From Rhea pennata (lineage: Eukaryota; Chordata; Aves; Rheiformes; Rheidae), in contig NC_084671.1 of assembly GCF_028389875.1 (NCBI RefSeq), forward strand, positions 27,683,083 through 27,747,082: a stretch of 64,000 bases of DNA, written 5' to 3'. Positions 32,531 to 43,751 of the stretch are shown here, one piece after another (the first letter of the stretch is position 1; each line of letters opens with the position of its first letter). The notes beneath the pieces are model-generated. The model saw nothing but the letters and a program-made list of their open reading frames with translations. It was not told the origin of the DNA and ran no database searches. Both the position numbers and the translations under genes were made by a program.

Positions 32531-34994
32531 GGAACACAGGCAACGATTTGCATCGCAGGGGGAGGGATGGGAGCACGGGGAGAACCTCAGCCTGCTGGCT
32601 CTGGCCAGCCCCTGGAGGCACCCGCTAAGACACTGTCCCTCTGAGGATGGGCAGAGCGCTACAAGAGAAGTCAGATTTGTTTCTCTTTGGCAGTGAAACG
32701 CTTTCTTCTGCTGTCTCACAGTGGAAATGGGAGAAGGGCCGGCTTCACGCCCTCCTGGTGCCCTCAACGAGGTAGCTCCCCGGTAGCTCCTGCGCAGGTG
32801 CACAGGAGAGCTTGGAAATTACTGAGAATTGCTAGCCACTTTGCTAGAAGTTCTCTGCTACATGTTTTACTCTAATCTGGCTTTAAATGGATCAGGCAGT
32901 AGGGTTTGCAACCCTTCCTTTGGGGAGGCAATTCATAGCATAGATCTAGCCACAACAAATCTCTCTGCCAGGAAGTTTTCTCCTACAGTTAAGCCAATAT
33001 TTTCCCATTCTTGATTTGAGCTATTTCCTACATGTTTTGCATCTGTTTGGAAGCATTAAAAAAAAAATCTCAAAAAAATCTCCTTTTCATGCTGTTTATC
33101 ATTTCTAAATATCAGAACTAACAACCTAGACTTCCCTTGCTCTTTTCATCCTGCCTCGTAAATCACGTCCAGATCATTTCAGCAGCTCTTCCCTGCCACC
33201 CGTGTCCATGTTGCTGATGGAGGGGTAATGGGAAAGGGCTGCAAAATTCCAGATGCGTCAGATATGAATTGGTTGTCTTAACCCTGAGGCTAGAGAAACA
33301 ATATTCCTCCACTGCCTTGCAACATGATATTTATTTCATGAAGATTTTTCTTCCCTGATACATCACAATAAATTTGACAGGAACCCAAAGAAACCAGCAG
33401 TAACCAAGATTCTCACAAGATTTCATGGTTCCCAGTTCTGGACTGGGGGGGATCCCTTTTCTTCTTATATTTCCTTTAGGCTCACTGAAGCTCTAGTTAC
33501 TGACTTGATAAATATCTACCATCTTTTTTTGACATAAGGCTCATTATGGGAGAAAGAAGGGAGGGAGACGGAGAGGGAGAAGCCAATCATGCCACCTGAA
33601 AGCTTGCCATCTCTGAATGTGCCTGCTTCTGGAGGCCCAGAGACTAGTGTCTCCCCTGTGATTTCCTTGCAACTGCGCTAAGAGCGGTCTGCCCACCCTG
33701 CAGATCTTGCCAGCACAAAAAATAGCAGGATTTGGCTGCTCAAAGGGCCTGGCTCCCCGCCTGGTCCCCCTGGATGTACAGCGCTCGGTTGAACACCTCT
33801 CTACCAGCAGCCAAGGACTGGATTTTGAAGCACTGCTGCTCTCTGAAGGATACTCGCAGGGTCAGCTGGAAGGACACTAAGAGCAATGGCAGGCACCCAA
33901 ATTGCTTTTCACACTAATTTTCCAACAGCCCAAATAGTCCGTGAAACACGACACCTGCTTCCTGCCCAGCTTTGTCTAGGAGTATGCTTTAGCACAACAA
34001 CTGTTCCACCTGGGTCTGAGTTCTCGCCTTCCTCTTTTTTATTCCTTGAAAGGCTTAATAATTAACCAACTAATTTGATCTGTATCGTGCTAGATCCAGA
34101 AAACACCCTGACAAAATCCATGAGCATCTTGAGCATCTTCAGGCATTTGAACTGAATAGTTACCCAGCTAATAGCTGAGGTGGGCCACCACTAAGCACAT
34201 GGAAGAACGTGGAAGAATTCATTCATTGTAGGACATCTGAAGCAGCCAGAATACTTTATCTACATGTGTATATGTTCACAAATGGCCCTAGTAAGCCATG
34301 TTTACTCAGTAAATGCACCATGGGAATACTGCAATCTATCATGATGGCAGTGGGGCACAGCCAGCACAACCGAAAAAGCAGAGATTAGGTACTAGTGGTT
34401 CTAGTGGTTTCTGGAAAAGATTTTGAAAATATGAACCAGCTCTCCCAAATAGTCATGAATGAAGCAAAACAGCAGAGGCTCTCAGACTATCAGGAATGGA
34501 TCAGTAACGCTCAGCAGAGCAATTGCTGGGAATTTGTAGAGTGCTGGCTTATTTGGCTAAGGGAGCAAGTGCTCCAGCTGAACAAAGCAGAGCGGATGAT
34601 TTGAGTGCGTGGTCTGATGAAGGAAGGAAGAGCTGCAGTGAACGTTTTTTCCTCCCATAGGAGAACTATGTATTTGCACTAAAGATAACTTAAAATAGAG
34701 ATGTGTGTTTCTCCGCAGTATGTCTCTGTGTTGGCAATGCTGCAGGTCCCAGGAGGCTCTCTGGGTGGTTAGGGAGGTGTCCATATATTTTAGCATACAG
34801 GGGAGCTGTTCGTGAGGAAAGCTCTCTAATTAGAGGAAAATATTTGATCTCCATATGCATTTGGTGAAATATCTGAGAAAGGCAGCAGATGTTGCTGAAA
34901 TGCTTTTATTCAACTGTTTTCCTCCTTTTTCTTCCCATGTTTTTTTTATGTGGTGCACTGAATCAAAATTCAATATATAGCTCATAGCTATTTA
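32531..34994. other. unique DNA, nothing recognised
   Basis: No supported gene. The minus-strand frame at 32384-32803 crosses others. There are A-rich tracts at 33057-33068 and 33071-33078 and a GGGAGGGAGACGGAGAGGG purine tract at about 33560-33578. The plus-strand frame at 34395-34604 (69 codons) is Gln/Glu-rich but matches no family I know. Confidence 0.5.
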
Positions 34995-35181
34995 TTGGGG
35001 GTGCCAAAATCTTGCTCTCAATCAAAGCCTGTTCCTCACCTGAAGCAGAGTACATTCACACCCACCAGCTTACACCCACTGCCTTACTTCCAAAAGCCAC
35101 AGGTTATCCAGAATTTCCAGCTCACCCCTGGGAGCTATCATATTCAGCAGAATGGTGAAAAGGGGGCCCCAAAAAGGTGAC

Positions 35182-35600
35182 AAACAGGAGTGATGGCTGC
35201 TCCCTCGGTGTCCATCACATCAGCACCATGCTGTGCCACCAGCCACGTAGGTCCTTCAGAGGACCATAGCATGCACAGTGATAAATTTGCAGCAGCCTGC
35301 CCAGGTACATGTTACCATAATGGTGGTGCCATCGCAGTACTTCTTTTGCTTGACCAACTGGAGCAAGCAATTGCAAATTAAACCAAATCTCATGGCATAC
35401 GTCCTTATCTGCTGGTTCCTTAGGAGGAACTGGAAACTCTCCAGGTGTATATGGGTGGGTGTGTCTCAGGCAAGACCGCTCCAAGGACTCCTCCAAACAT
35501 CTCATAACACGCTGGTCCCAGCCAGCCCCTATTCCTCCACTGGATCTGGTGTCATCCTGGTCAGTACAGCATCCAAATGATACACGCTTTCTGTAGTTCT
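35182..35600 (-). other. unexplained minus-strand open stretch, possible decayed coding remnant
   Basis: One minus-strand frame stays open for about 130 codons between roughly 35215 and 35620. It has a plausible amino-acid mix (for example PVPPKEPADKDVC, then LLAPVGQAKEVLRWHHHYGN) and ends at a stop near 35215. The next frame immediately continues with QHGADVMDTEGAAITP (about 35188-35238), which looks like the HGADVxDxxGxTPLH core of an ankyrin repeat. One frameshift would join the two. Downstream and upstream frames are closed, there are no clear splice sites, and I cannot name a parent gene. A pseudogene is possible; chance is about as likely. Confidence 0.2.
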
Positions 35601-35620
35601 GCCTTAGATCTCTTCTTTGC

Positions 35621-36369
35621 CTGATATTTCACCTTCTCTGAAGAGCGAGAAAGCTGCAAAACTGCTTCCTCAGTCCCAAAAGAAAACTAACACAAACATA
35701 TGACTGCCTCAAGAATCTTCCAAAAAGTCTCACTGAGGCATCTGACTTGCAGAATGGCTTCAGAAGAAGAATAATTCGAGAGAGGAACCTGAATATAGGT
35801 GTGAACTCTTCAGTTCAAGGAGACTTGAGAGAGAGAAAGCCGGATTTTAGAATATTACATTGGGTGTCACAGTGTTGCCCCCATTAGGCTAGCTCTGAAC
35901 CTACTTACAGGGAGAGTCGTCTGCCCCAAACTACACTGAATAGTGCAAAAGTGTGAAAATGTTTATCCTTGTGTGAGACACATACAGAGGATAACTTGGC
36001 AGTCTACAGCAAAGGACAGCTGGAAGCTGACAGATGCAAAGAGATGATTTCACATCCTCCTCGTGAAATTTTCCCTTTAATGGCAGAGCTAGAGGGATTT
36101 TCCTCAAAGAAAGGGAGCTGTTCTCGAACCTCAGCAGACCACCTCCTACACGCCATCAGCATGTCCAGCACACACGCGCAGCGCCAACTGAGCAGGGAAT
36201 AATGACATGCCCTTCTCCTTGAAGGACCACTGCCCAAGAGTCTCTAGAGAATCAGCTGAGTAGTCTGAGTATCAAATGTCGCCTCAGGTCGGAAACCCCA
36301 CTGGTTTTGTTGTAGAGGCAAAACAAGAGTCTGTGAGTTCACTTGTCTTGTGTCACCCCAAAAGCATTT
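35621..36369. other. unique DNA, nothing recognised
   Basis: Opposed frames at 35969-36202 (plus) and 36004-36237 (minus) cover the same bases without a recognisable product. No repeats. Confidence 0.5.
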
Positions 36370-36610
36370 ACAGGACGCGACATTCACTCTCACAGGACAG
36401 GTTAGTTAATTATGTTGCGTGAGTCAATACATTGATCAACTTATCAAATGATAAACAGAGTTTCTGCTTTCATCAGGGTAGTGAATATTAATTGATTTGA
36501 CAGGTGAAAGCTTGGTAAAAACAAGTAGAAGGGGCATCAGGGCATCACTGTATTAATTAGCTATGTTGAAGCTGCTTTTAGCTGCTTCCGAAGTTTAATC
36601 AATATGCTAC
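36370..36610. promoter_or_regulatory. candidate conserved noncoding element with paired GATA sites and a MEIS/TGIF-like site
   Basis: Contains GTTAGTTAATTATG, TTATCAAATGATAA (36441-36454, two convergent GATA cores), ATTAATTGATTTGACAGGTG (36487-36506, including TGACAG at 36498-36503), GTATTAATTAGC and TTTAATCAATATGC. No coding or repeat explanation was found. The density of distinct homeodomain, GATA and TALE-type cores in 240 bp favours a regulatory element. Conservation is unknown. Confidence 0.4.
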
Positions 36611-39600
36611 ATCTGAGTCCCAGAAGGCTTATGAAAACAGCTTTTGAAATCCTTTAAATTGTTTCCTCTGTAAGGTTTTAGATTTTTCATGTATTCCTGT
36701 TCTGTTGTTTTTCTTTCTTTTTTTCTTTTCCTTCATGTAAACAAAAGCAACCCATAAGGATTGGTAGGGGAGGGTTTTCTTATTTGTATCACAAATCTGT
36801 ATTCACTAGGAACAGAAATAAAATGAAAAAGATCTTCTGTTTTAGTGCAATAATAATAATAATATTCCTGACATTAATGAGCTGCCCTCTGCCTTCCTGT
36901 TTCTATATGCAGTAAATTACCTCTATAGACTTAACCTGATGTGAATGGGCAAGGCACCATTTAAATCATGTTTTTCTGAGCCCTTGCACAGTGCTGAGAC
37001 TTTGATTTAATACAAAGTAAGGTTTGAGCTTGTTAAGAAATTTTACTGAGAGGGAGGAAAGAGAAAGTGGAGCTGAAAATAAAGCCAGAAACTGAACTAC
37101 AGAGAGAAAGGGATAAACAGCTGCCTTCCCTCTGCTGTCCCAGTGACCATGGGATGGAAATGGGATGGCAATGGGGAAGGCAAAGTAGGTGGAGCAGCTA
37201 TGAAACCCTGAGTCTCAACATCTCATAAAATAGCTGGGGGGTGGGAGCAGAGGGAATGAAAACAAATGGAGGAGATGGTGAGACCATGGGACACCTGAAA
37301 AGGAAGAAGTGAAAGCAAGGATAAATTGGAAGAGCAAAAGCAGGCTTGACCCCTGTCTCCAACGCTTGGGTGACTTGGTGTTTGGTGCATGAAATGCAAC
37401 TGAGGAAGAGCGAGCGGTTCACTGGGGAAGAGGACTAGGAGTAATCGTACTGAAGCAGGGCAGCAGAAATGTAGGTTGGGCCTACCAAAAATGTCACTGC
37501 CTTTCAAGTTGGTGATGCCTTCATACTGCGTGGGATGGCATGGTGTTTCTGACACTGGCCACCTTTAAGAAGCTGGACAAGGGACAAGAGTCCCGCCAGT
37601 GGGGTAAAGGAAGAGCTGTGCAGAGGTGTCCTAGCAACCTGCCTTCCCACACTATTTTCTTTTAGTTTGTGGCTCTCTCTCTGCCCGTCCAAGAGGCCCG
37701 TTGCATCTGGGACACGGTTTTCTCCCAGGGGAGAGTCGCCTTGAGACCCAGAGCCTTGGGTCGCTCCTTGTGTGGCCACAGGAAGAGGCAGACCTGCTGG
37801 AGGGAGTGGGCCAGCAGAGCCCCAGGACCAGACCACCTAGCAGGGCCTGTGGCAGAAGCCCCATCAGACATGCACAGGCCTGAAACACATTTTCCAGTTT
37901 TCAGAATCCAGGAGTTTCTGACCCCGTAGTTTTTCCTATCATCTTTCTGTTATTTTGATTTTTCATCCCCTATCAAGGCAAAACTCCTCCAGATGTGCCC
38001 ATACTGGCTGTACCAGCACACTTCCAGGGCCTTCAGTGTGTCTGCTTGTGTCAGCTCCCCTAGGTCACCATTATAGATGTCACACTAGCCCAGTCCACAC
38101 TGGAAGACCAACAGTACTTGAAATGGTACTCAAGGGCCTGTTTAATTATAACAGTTACGGAGCCAGGCCCTGAGCTGTGCTTTCTGACGCACACATCTGC
38201 CACGCGGCCTTCACTGCGTGTGCTAACGCTGTTAATAACAGAAGATGCCCCAGTCCCTCCAGCGGCAACAATTTTTGCTACGGGCAAGGTACTAAATCAC
38301 ACCTGAAGTTTCTAGGCCAAAGTATTTTACTTTTATTTCTGAGAAATGAAGTTTCGAAGAAATACAAGGCAGATTTCCAGCCCTGACTAACGTAATTTAC
38401 CCGCTAACAGGTAGAAAGGGGGCAGCCTTGTGGTCTCCTGCTGTGTGTCTTACCCGGGCCAATGATGAGAGCTAGACCATCCCATATAGATGGCATATAT
38501 GTTTTTATATGGAATTAGAGAAAACAAGGCTGAAAATGGCCCAGGAGCTGTGTGGGCAGCATTAACTCTTCCTGACATGGAATCTGAGTTCCAAGAGATG
38601 TGAGAATTTCTTCACCCCATCTGTGGAGGCACCAGGGATTTGTTGGTTCTTTGGCTCCCCTAGAGCTCCTGCAAATCAGTCAGCTGCAAATGCAATCTGA
38701 ACCCTGGAGCCAGGAGAAGGTACAAAGCCCTTTTACCAGCGGGTATTTGGCAAGCCTGGTTTAGTCAAAAGGTGTCTAGGAAACCTGTTTTGTCTGGGCT
38801 TGAAATAAATCTGGGTTTCTGTTTTGCAAAAGCTTGGCACTTCCTATCCTGCCCCACTAACAGTGCAAGCACCATGGGGCATCCTGGGGCTTTGCAGCCT
38901 ATGACAGGGCAGCTGGGTAGAGCTGGCTTGCTGACACCCTGGCTCTTGATCAACCCAGGCTCTTCTGCAAGCTTGTTTGTGCTTCCCTTCTACGCTTTTA
39001 GCCAAAGGATCAAGAATGTGGTGCAAAATGCACGCTTAGGGCATGTCTCAAGCATATCCTCATTCCTCCTGGCCTCAGGCATTACCCAGCTCCAGCCTGT
39101 GGTGGAGCTGGCCAATCTGGTCCCCCTTCCCAGGAATCCCACTGCCCTTTCCTTTCACCAGGCTGCATTAGTTTGAGAAGCTCTCAAATTCAGTGACATG
39201 GGAAATATCTTTTCTGTGTAGGGTGGCATTTTAAGAACCTTTTCTCTGCAGTTTCTGCATCCTGGTGACTCTTTTGAAATTGTTACATCCATGAACGTCT
39301 TTGTGGGTGCAGACTAAGCTGTACAAGGTCAGAACTCCCTCATGGGCCACATGCAATGACAGTAACCATCATTAATAACTTCCACTCAGAGCAATGAATC
39401 TGAATCCTTCAGAAGACCAATTAATCTGAGACTCATTAGTCTATGAGGATAGACAAAGTCCTCCACAGAGGCTTCTCAAAGAGAAGGAGAGAAAGATGAA
39501 GGTGTCAGAGTTGGGGCAGGCAGGGAGAGAGGGGGAGGAGGGAACAGAAGTGCATGCTTTGCCACGCTGGCTGTCTCTGTCCCCAGGGAAGCAGCGCTTC

Positions 39601-40619
39601 CCCAGAGATGCCCAGACGTTGCCCAGTCTTCTCCTGGCACTGCTGGCACCCGCATGACCACCCTCACACCCTTGTGTTGCCCAAATCTGACCCTGAGATT
39701 TTCATCTGTCACCTCCCCAATGCCTTGATGGGGCAACAGGAAAGGTTTCTGGTGTCCAGAAGGGAAGACCCAGGCGACTTGATGCATGAGACATGGGTAA
39801 GAAAGGTGCAGGCAATGCTGGGCTGCAAAACCAGCAGTGGCACCTCTCTGTCCACAAAACTAGAGGGAGAGAGCGGCCGTCACACCTTGCAGCAAGCGCT
39901 GGGGAAACCCACGGGCTCCACTGGGTGAAGAAAATGCTGAGAAGAGGCGATTTATACAAAGAGATTCACCTGATGGCTTCCCAGCTCGTCTGGAAACGAG
40001 CCCCGTGTGAGCTCTTCACTGTTGCTATCATTTCTGCCTGCTTAGAGGAGACCGAAGGGAGACCCAACAGCGTGTGTTACCATTTATGACAATCTATAGT
40101 TGGGATTTGTCCAGAAAAATATCAGGGAAAAAAAAGAAAGAAAAAAAGGCCTCTCCCAGTGGAGTGTGGGTATGTTCTAGGGATGCGAGGATGGATTTTG
40201 GAGAAAAGCTTGGTGGATACGCTCATGTGGCTTACAGTGCTGAACTGCAGTCAGAGCTGTCGGCCCCTTACCCCACTCTCTTTGAGATTTCTCCTCAAAT
40301 TTCCAAATTTAGCATCGCTGGGCATGGAGTATTTTTCTTTTCCCCCTCTCTCCCAGAGATGTATCCAATAGGCATAGGGGACAGGGCTGGGAATTTCAGA
40401 GCTTTTCCCAGCTCTGTGTCTGCGCAGACATGAAAAGTCAGGCAGACATATATACCCCAGTGCCAGGCACATCCCTTCGGTCAGACTCCAGGCATTCAGC
40501 CAGTGAAGGGACCAGCTTTTGCAGCGATGCTCCCCAACGCCCTCCAGAGCAGGCGCTTTGGAGACCAGCTCGCTGACGGCCCCAGCGCTTTGCCTCCTCT
40601 AAACCTCTCACCTCTGCGG
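36611..40619. other. unique DNA, nothing recognised
   Basis: Four kb without a supported gene. The longest frames (37223-37888 minus in three registers, 38772-39176 plus, 39476-39787 minus against 39554-39928 plus) cross each other. Low-complexity parts are an ATA-trinucleotide tract (36850-36862), T-rich 36710-36730, a purine-rich tract 39480-39545 and an AAAGAAAG tract 40126-40147. Confidence 0.5.
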
Positions 40620-40930
40620 GAAAAAGCCCCTTGCCAGAGTGAAGTAATACCCGCCTTATGTCATCATTAGTTTTAAAATTGTAAAGGAAACCCTCCATCA
40701 GCACTGGCACAATTACCTTCCCATTTTCCTTCTTCACCTCATTAAAAGGAAAATGTTACAATTAAGGCTGAGACCGGAGGAGCAGATTAATGTTCTGTTT
40801 CTAATGTATTGATGAATCGGCACTTAGGCAGAGGGCTTAAAAATATTAGACCCTTCGTGAGAGCTATCCCAAAAGGGAGTGTTTCTTATTTGAGGGATAC
40901 TTCCTTAAGCCCAGATTGGTGGCGATTTTC
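40620..40930. promoter_or_regulatory. candidate conserved noncoding element
   Basis: Contains CATCATTAGTTTTAAAATTG, TTACAATTAAGG (40754-40765, NKX/homeodomain type), GCAGATTAATGTTC, TAATGTATTGATGAATCGGC and AAAAATATTAGACCCTTCG. It lies about 0.9 kb before the CpG island, with a further candidate between them. No gene or repeat. Confidence 0.38.
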
Positions 40931-41509
40931 CACCTAGGCGGCGGATACAGCGGTACAACCGGGTTTGCAACGGGGATGGAGCTTGCTCAGGTTTCGCGGC
41001 TTGTTGTCTTGCTTGACAACCCACCGAGGTGGTCATGCGCACCCGGGATGAGGACCTCCCCCAGGGGAAATGTTCTCTAGGCGTTTCCCTTCACGTATTA
41101 GCTTTCCTGGGGGGGGGGGGGGGGGGGGGTATTTCACATGCAGCTGGACATCATCCACTTTTAGTCTTGCTTTTGGATCGCTCTCCTTCTGGCAGGTCTT
41201 CAGTGGCCCTCATGGCTTTGTTCTGCCAAACACCAAACCATTCTCGTTTCATTTGGTAGCCCATTCCCAATCCCCAACCCAACTCCCTGGTTTCTGCGGG
41301 ATAGTCGCGTGCCCTGGGCCTCGTCAGGATTTACCTGGAGGTTCAGAGCAATCCTTCAATAAACCAGTCACTAATCTAAAGCCGCTTCACAGGGTGCGCA
41401 AGGATGCCTATGATCTATACCCCATTTTCAACACATTTTCATCCTGTTTCAAAGCCTTTTCGCCCCGAGCCTCAGGCCCACCACGCTCCTGAAATTCCCT
41501 CCACACTTT
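40931..41509. other. spacer between candidate elements, with a long G-run
   Basis: CpG-retaining GGCGGCGGATACAGCGG region near 40938-40954, then the 21-base G-run. The two plus-strand frames here (41029-41259, 41070-41492) run straight through the G-run as glycine codons and are not credible genes. Confidence 0.5.
41109..41129 (+). repeat. poly-G run (21 G)
   Basis: Uninterrupted G21 between CTTTCCT and TATTTCAC. It has quadruplex potential, and its length is a likely sequencing or assembly uncertainty. Confidence 0.95.
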
Positions 41510-41830
41510 GTAATTCCAGCCTGCCCGTAATGAAATGTCACTAATGATAAATATTTAAAGGGACAGCGTGCTTATTTTTGTATTTACTACCCTGACCTTT
41601 ATATATTTGGATTTTATTTTATGTTTTATGTGGCTTGCCTTCTCCTTTACAGAGAGACGCGACGCCAAGGAGAAAGAAGTACTGCCACGGCGCTACGATT
41701 CCTGTTGCATTATAAATACGCACACAGTACATACAATTACAGAACTTTAATGTCTGGTATAATTACTGTCTGCAGTTTGCATTAATGCTCAGGGTGATAT
41801 AGCGAAGCAAGCCATTCAGACGCTGAGAAA
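41510..41830. promoter_or_regulatory. candidate conserved noncoding element upstream of CpG island
   Basis: AT-rich, non-repetitive and motif-dense: CACTAATGATAAATATTT, CATTATAAATACGC, ACAATTACAG, GTATAATTACTG and TTTGCATTAATG (41777-41788, octamer-like plus an ATTA core). It contains CpGs (AGAGACGCGACGCC, CACGGCGCTACG). A pyrimidine tract plus CAG at about 41640-41653 mimics a splice acceptor, but the open frame after it has no recognisable product. It adjoins the CpG island and may be its distal promoter part or a linked enhancer. Confidence 0.42.
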
Positions 41831-42340
41831 TCTAAGTCCCGAGGGGCAAAAGAAAATCACTGCTTACGATCGGGCGGTTAATTATTGCCGAGGTTTTCCG
41901 GAGCGCTCCGCACCCGCCGCGGATTGAAGTGCCGACGCGGGCCCGACGCTGCCGTGCGGAGCCGCAGGCGGGGCTGTGCTTCGCGATCAGGCAAGGGGCC
42001 TCGATTTTATCCTCGTACGAGCGAAAAGGAGCAAGCAAGGAGGAGAGCGGGCGCGCAGGAAGCTCTCCGCTCCCAACCCAACCGGCTGGTCCCACTGGCA
42101 CAAACGGCTTCTTTGCGCCCCGGGAGCCGGCTCGCACCCGGTGGCCACGGGACAGGGAGCGCTGCCGTGGGAAAGTGGCATCGCCGAGGACGTTAAACCA
42201 AGATCAATCCGGTCCCCTGCCCCGGCGCAGCTCCCCGGGGGGGTCGTCCGGCCTCTGAACCGGCTGACGGCGGCCGTGCCCATCGTTCGAAGCAGGGCTG
42301 AGGGGTAAATGATCGCCTCGTTTTTTCAGTTAATCGCGGT
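41810..42340. promoter_or_regulatory. CpG island, possible promoter of an unannotated transcript
   Basis: By hand I count about 50 CpG dinucleotides between 41881 and 42300, roughly one per 8 bp, in sequence of about 65% GC. CpG observed/expected is therefore near 1. CpG frequency falls off sharply on both sides. Overlapping frames in three plus registers and one minus register across it are the usual result of stop-poor GC-rich DNA, and none has a recognisable product. There is no clear TATA box. It may be the promoter of a noncoding RNA, a first exon of a gene continuing outside the window, or an orphan island at an enhancer. Direction of transcription cannot be told. Confidence 0.8.
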
Positions 42341-43005
42341 TATGTGCAGGCTGGTGGCAGCCAGGAGCATGGTGCCAGGCGAGGTGGCCTCAAATCACCG
42401 ATTCCAGCGCATACGAGGAGGGGGATTAAAAAAAAAAAGAAGAGAGCGAGCGAGATCTCACTAAATTATCATTTATTTCCCAGTGAGATGCTGCCAGCCA
42501 CGACAGGCGATGCGTCACCCCAGCCCCATCTGCCCACAGCCGGGCCCCAGGAGCCAAAAGGATTTTTTTTTTTTCTTGGTGGAGGAAGGGCAGGCGGAGG
42601 CAGATGGACACATGGACACACCGGCTGTCGAGGAAAGGGGCAGCTCCCAGGGCAGCAAGAAGGAGGAAGTTCTCCAGACCATCAAGTCTAGCAGCCTTGG
42701 CTGAAGCCCATGGCTGCTTTTCCTTCAAGGAAGGTGAGGGGAGGAAGAGAAAAAAGAAAGAAAAAAAGAAAGAAAAAAACACCCAACGAAAGGAGTTAAT
42801 AGGCTTGATTGAACTTTGCTGGAAAAACTGAATAAAAAGAGGAAAAAGGAAACTGCTGAGGCAGCACCTTTCTGTGTCTTTGAACTTTAGACTTTGAAAC
42901 GAAGTGGGGAAAATCTTCAGGAATTAACGAGGACTACTGGGAAATTACTCAGGAGAAACTTTCAGTGCTCTAGACTTTGCAAAAACTCAATCCCCCACCT
43001 TTATT

Positions 43006-43012
<7 letters not shown>
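42341..43012. other. spacer with A/GA-rich low-complexity DNA
   Basis: Contains A-runs at 42428-42439, a T-run at 42563-42574 and a GAAA-rich tract at 42721-42779, which gives the Lys-rich and Phe-rich frames on the two strands. No gene. Confidence 0.55.
42721..42779 (+). repeat. purine-rich (GAAA)n-like tract
   Basis: AAGGAAGGTGAGGGGAGGAA is followed by repeated AGAAAGAAAAAAAG units up to 42779. A low-complexity tract. Confidence 0.85.
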
Positions 43013-43044
<32 letters not shown>

Positions 43045-43083
43045 ATATATATGCACGCACACACATACACACACACATATACA
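43013..43083. repeat. (CA)n microsatellite with TA interruptions
   Basis: A CA tract at 43013-43042 is followed by GTATATATATGCACGCACAC and further CA units to about 43083. Confidence 0.95.
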
Positions 43084-43569
43084 GGCATTTATGTGCATAT
43101 GTATGTGTGAGTGTTGCTCCTTCAACCAGCTGCTAATCATTGTCTCCCACTGATTTTTTTTTTTAATTACCTGTCTGCCCTTTCGCCAAGGCTGCTGCAG
43201 CGATTTGATGAGGTACCTTCCTAGGAGACAAGCAGCGGCACCGCAGGTGGATCATATGGACTGGAGGAGTAAAGTTTGTCTGGGGGCTGCCAGAGAAAAA
43301 GCCAAATTTTCTTTTGAAAGCAGCAGTTATGGAGTTTCTGGGCATGCCAAGAAGCTGCTGGGTCTGAAATACTGCTCCCGATTTGGTGGCTAGAAAGGGT
43401 GATGTTCCACTGAGCAGTGGATTGGAGTAACTCCATGTTTCATGCAAAAGTGGAGTAAAAACGATTTCAGTCCAAACTGAAGCAAGTCAATGCAAACTGA
43501 TCCTGCAAGCCAGCCCCTCTCGGTCTTGGCCAGACATCCTTCTGAGGCCTGGAGATGTTCAGAGCTCAC
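43084..43569. other. unique DNA, nothing recognised
   Basis: Short crossing frames (43163-43447 minus, 43205-43393 plus) without recognisable content. The last 25 bases duplicate part of the following CR1 (see the direct-repeat entry). Confidence 0.5.
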
Positions 43570-43630
43570 GGGGAGCGAGCCCAGGGTTGCCCAGTTGTGG
43601 AGTCTCCAAGCTTGGAGATGTTCAGAACCA
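43547..43630. repeat. 20-bp direct repeat overlapping a CR1 end
   Basis: GCCTGGAGATGTTCAGAGCT at 43547-43566 and GCTTGGAGATGTTCAGAACC at 43611-43630 match at 17 of 20 positions, 64 bp apart. The second copy lies in the CR1 segment that normally reads 'ccttggagatattcaaaacc'. The first may be an internal duplication within the CR1 copy. Confidence 0.75.
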
Positions 43631-43735
43631 TCTGGACAAGGTCCTGGGCAACATGCTGTAGGCAACCATGGTGGAGCAGGAGGCTTAAACTAGATGATCT
43701 TCAGATGTCCCTTCCACCCTCGACCATTCTCTGTC
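43570..43735 (+). mobile_element. CR1 LINE 3' end, 5'-truncated
   Basis: The segments GGTTGCCCAGTTGTGGAGTC (about 43585-43604), CTTGGAGATGTTCAGAACC, GGACAAGGTCCTGGGCAACA, CTAGATGATCTTCAGATG and TCCCTTCCACCCTCGACCAT (about 43709-43728) follow the CR1 3' end in order, ending just before TCTCTGTC. It is moderately diverged and lacks a clean tandem ATTCTGTG end. It has no coding capacity. Confidence 0.88.
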
Positions 43736-43751
43736 AAAAAAGTGGTGATAC

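Noticed and set aside
41640..41750. Exon beginning after CTCCTTTACAG
   Set aside because: The following frame is short, has no recognisable product and lacks a convincing donor site; kept only as a finding to test.
41885..42308. Arg/Pro-rich coding exon over the CpG island
   Set aside because: Three plus frames and one minus frame are all open because the DNA is GC-rich; none has a recognisable product.
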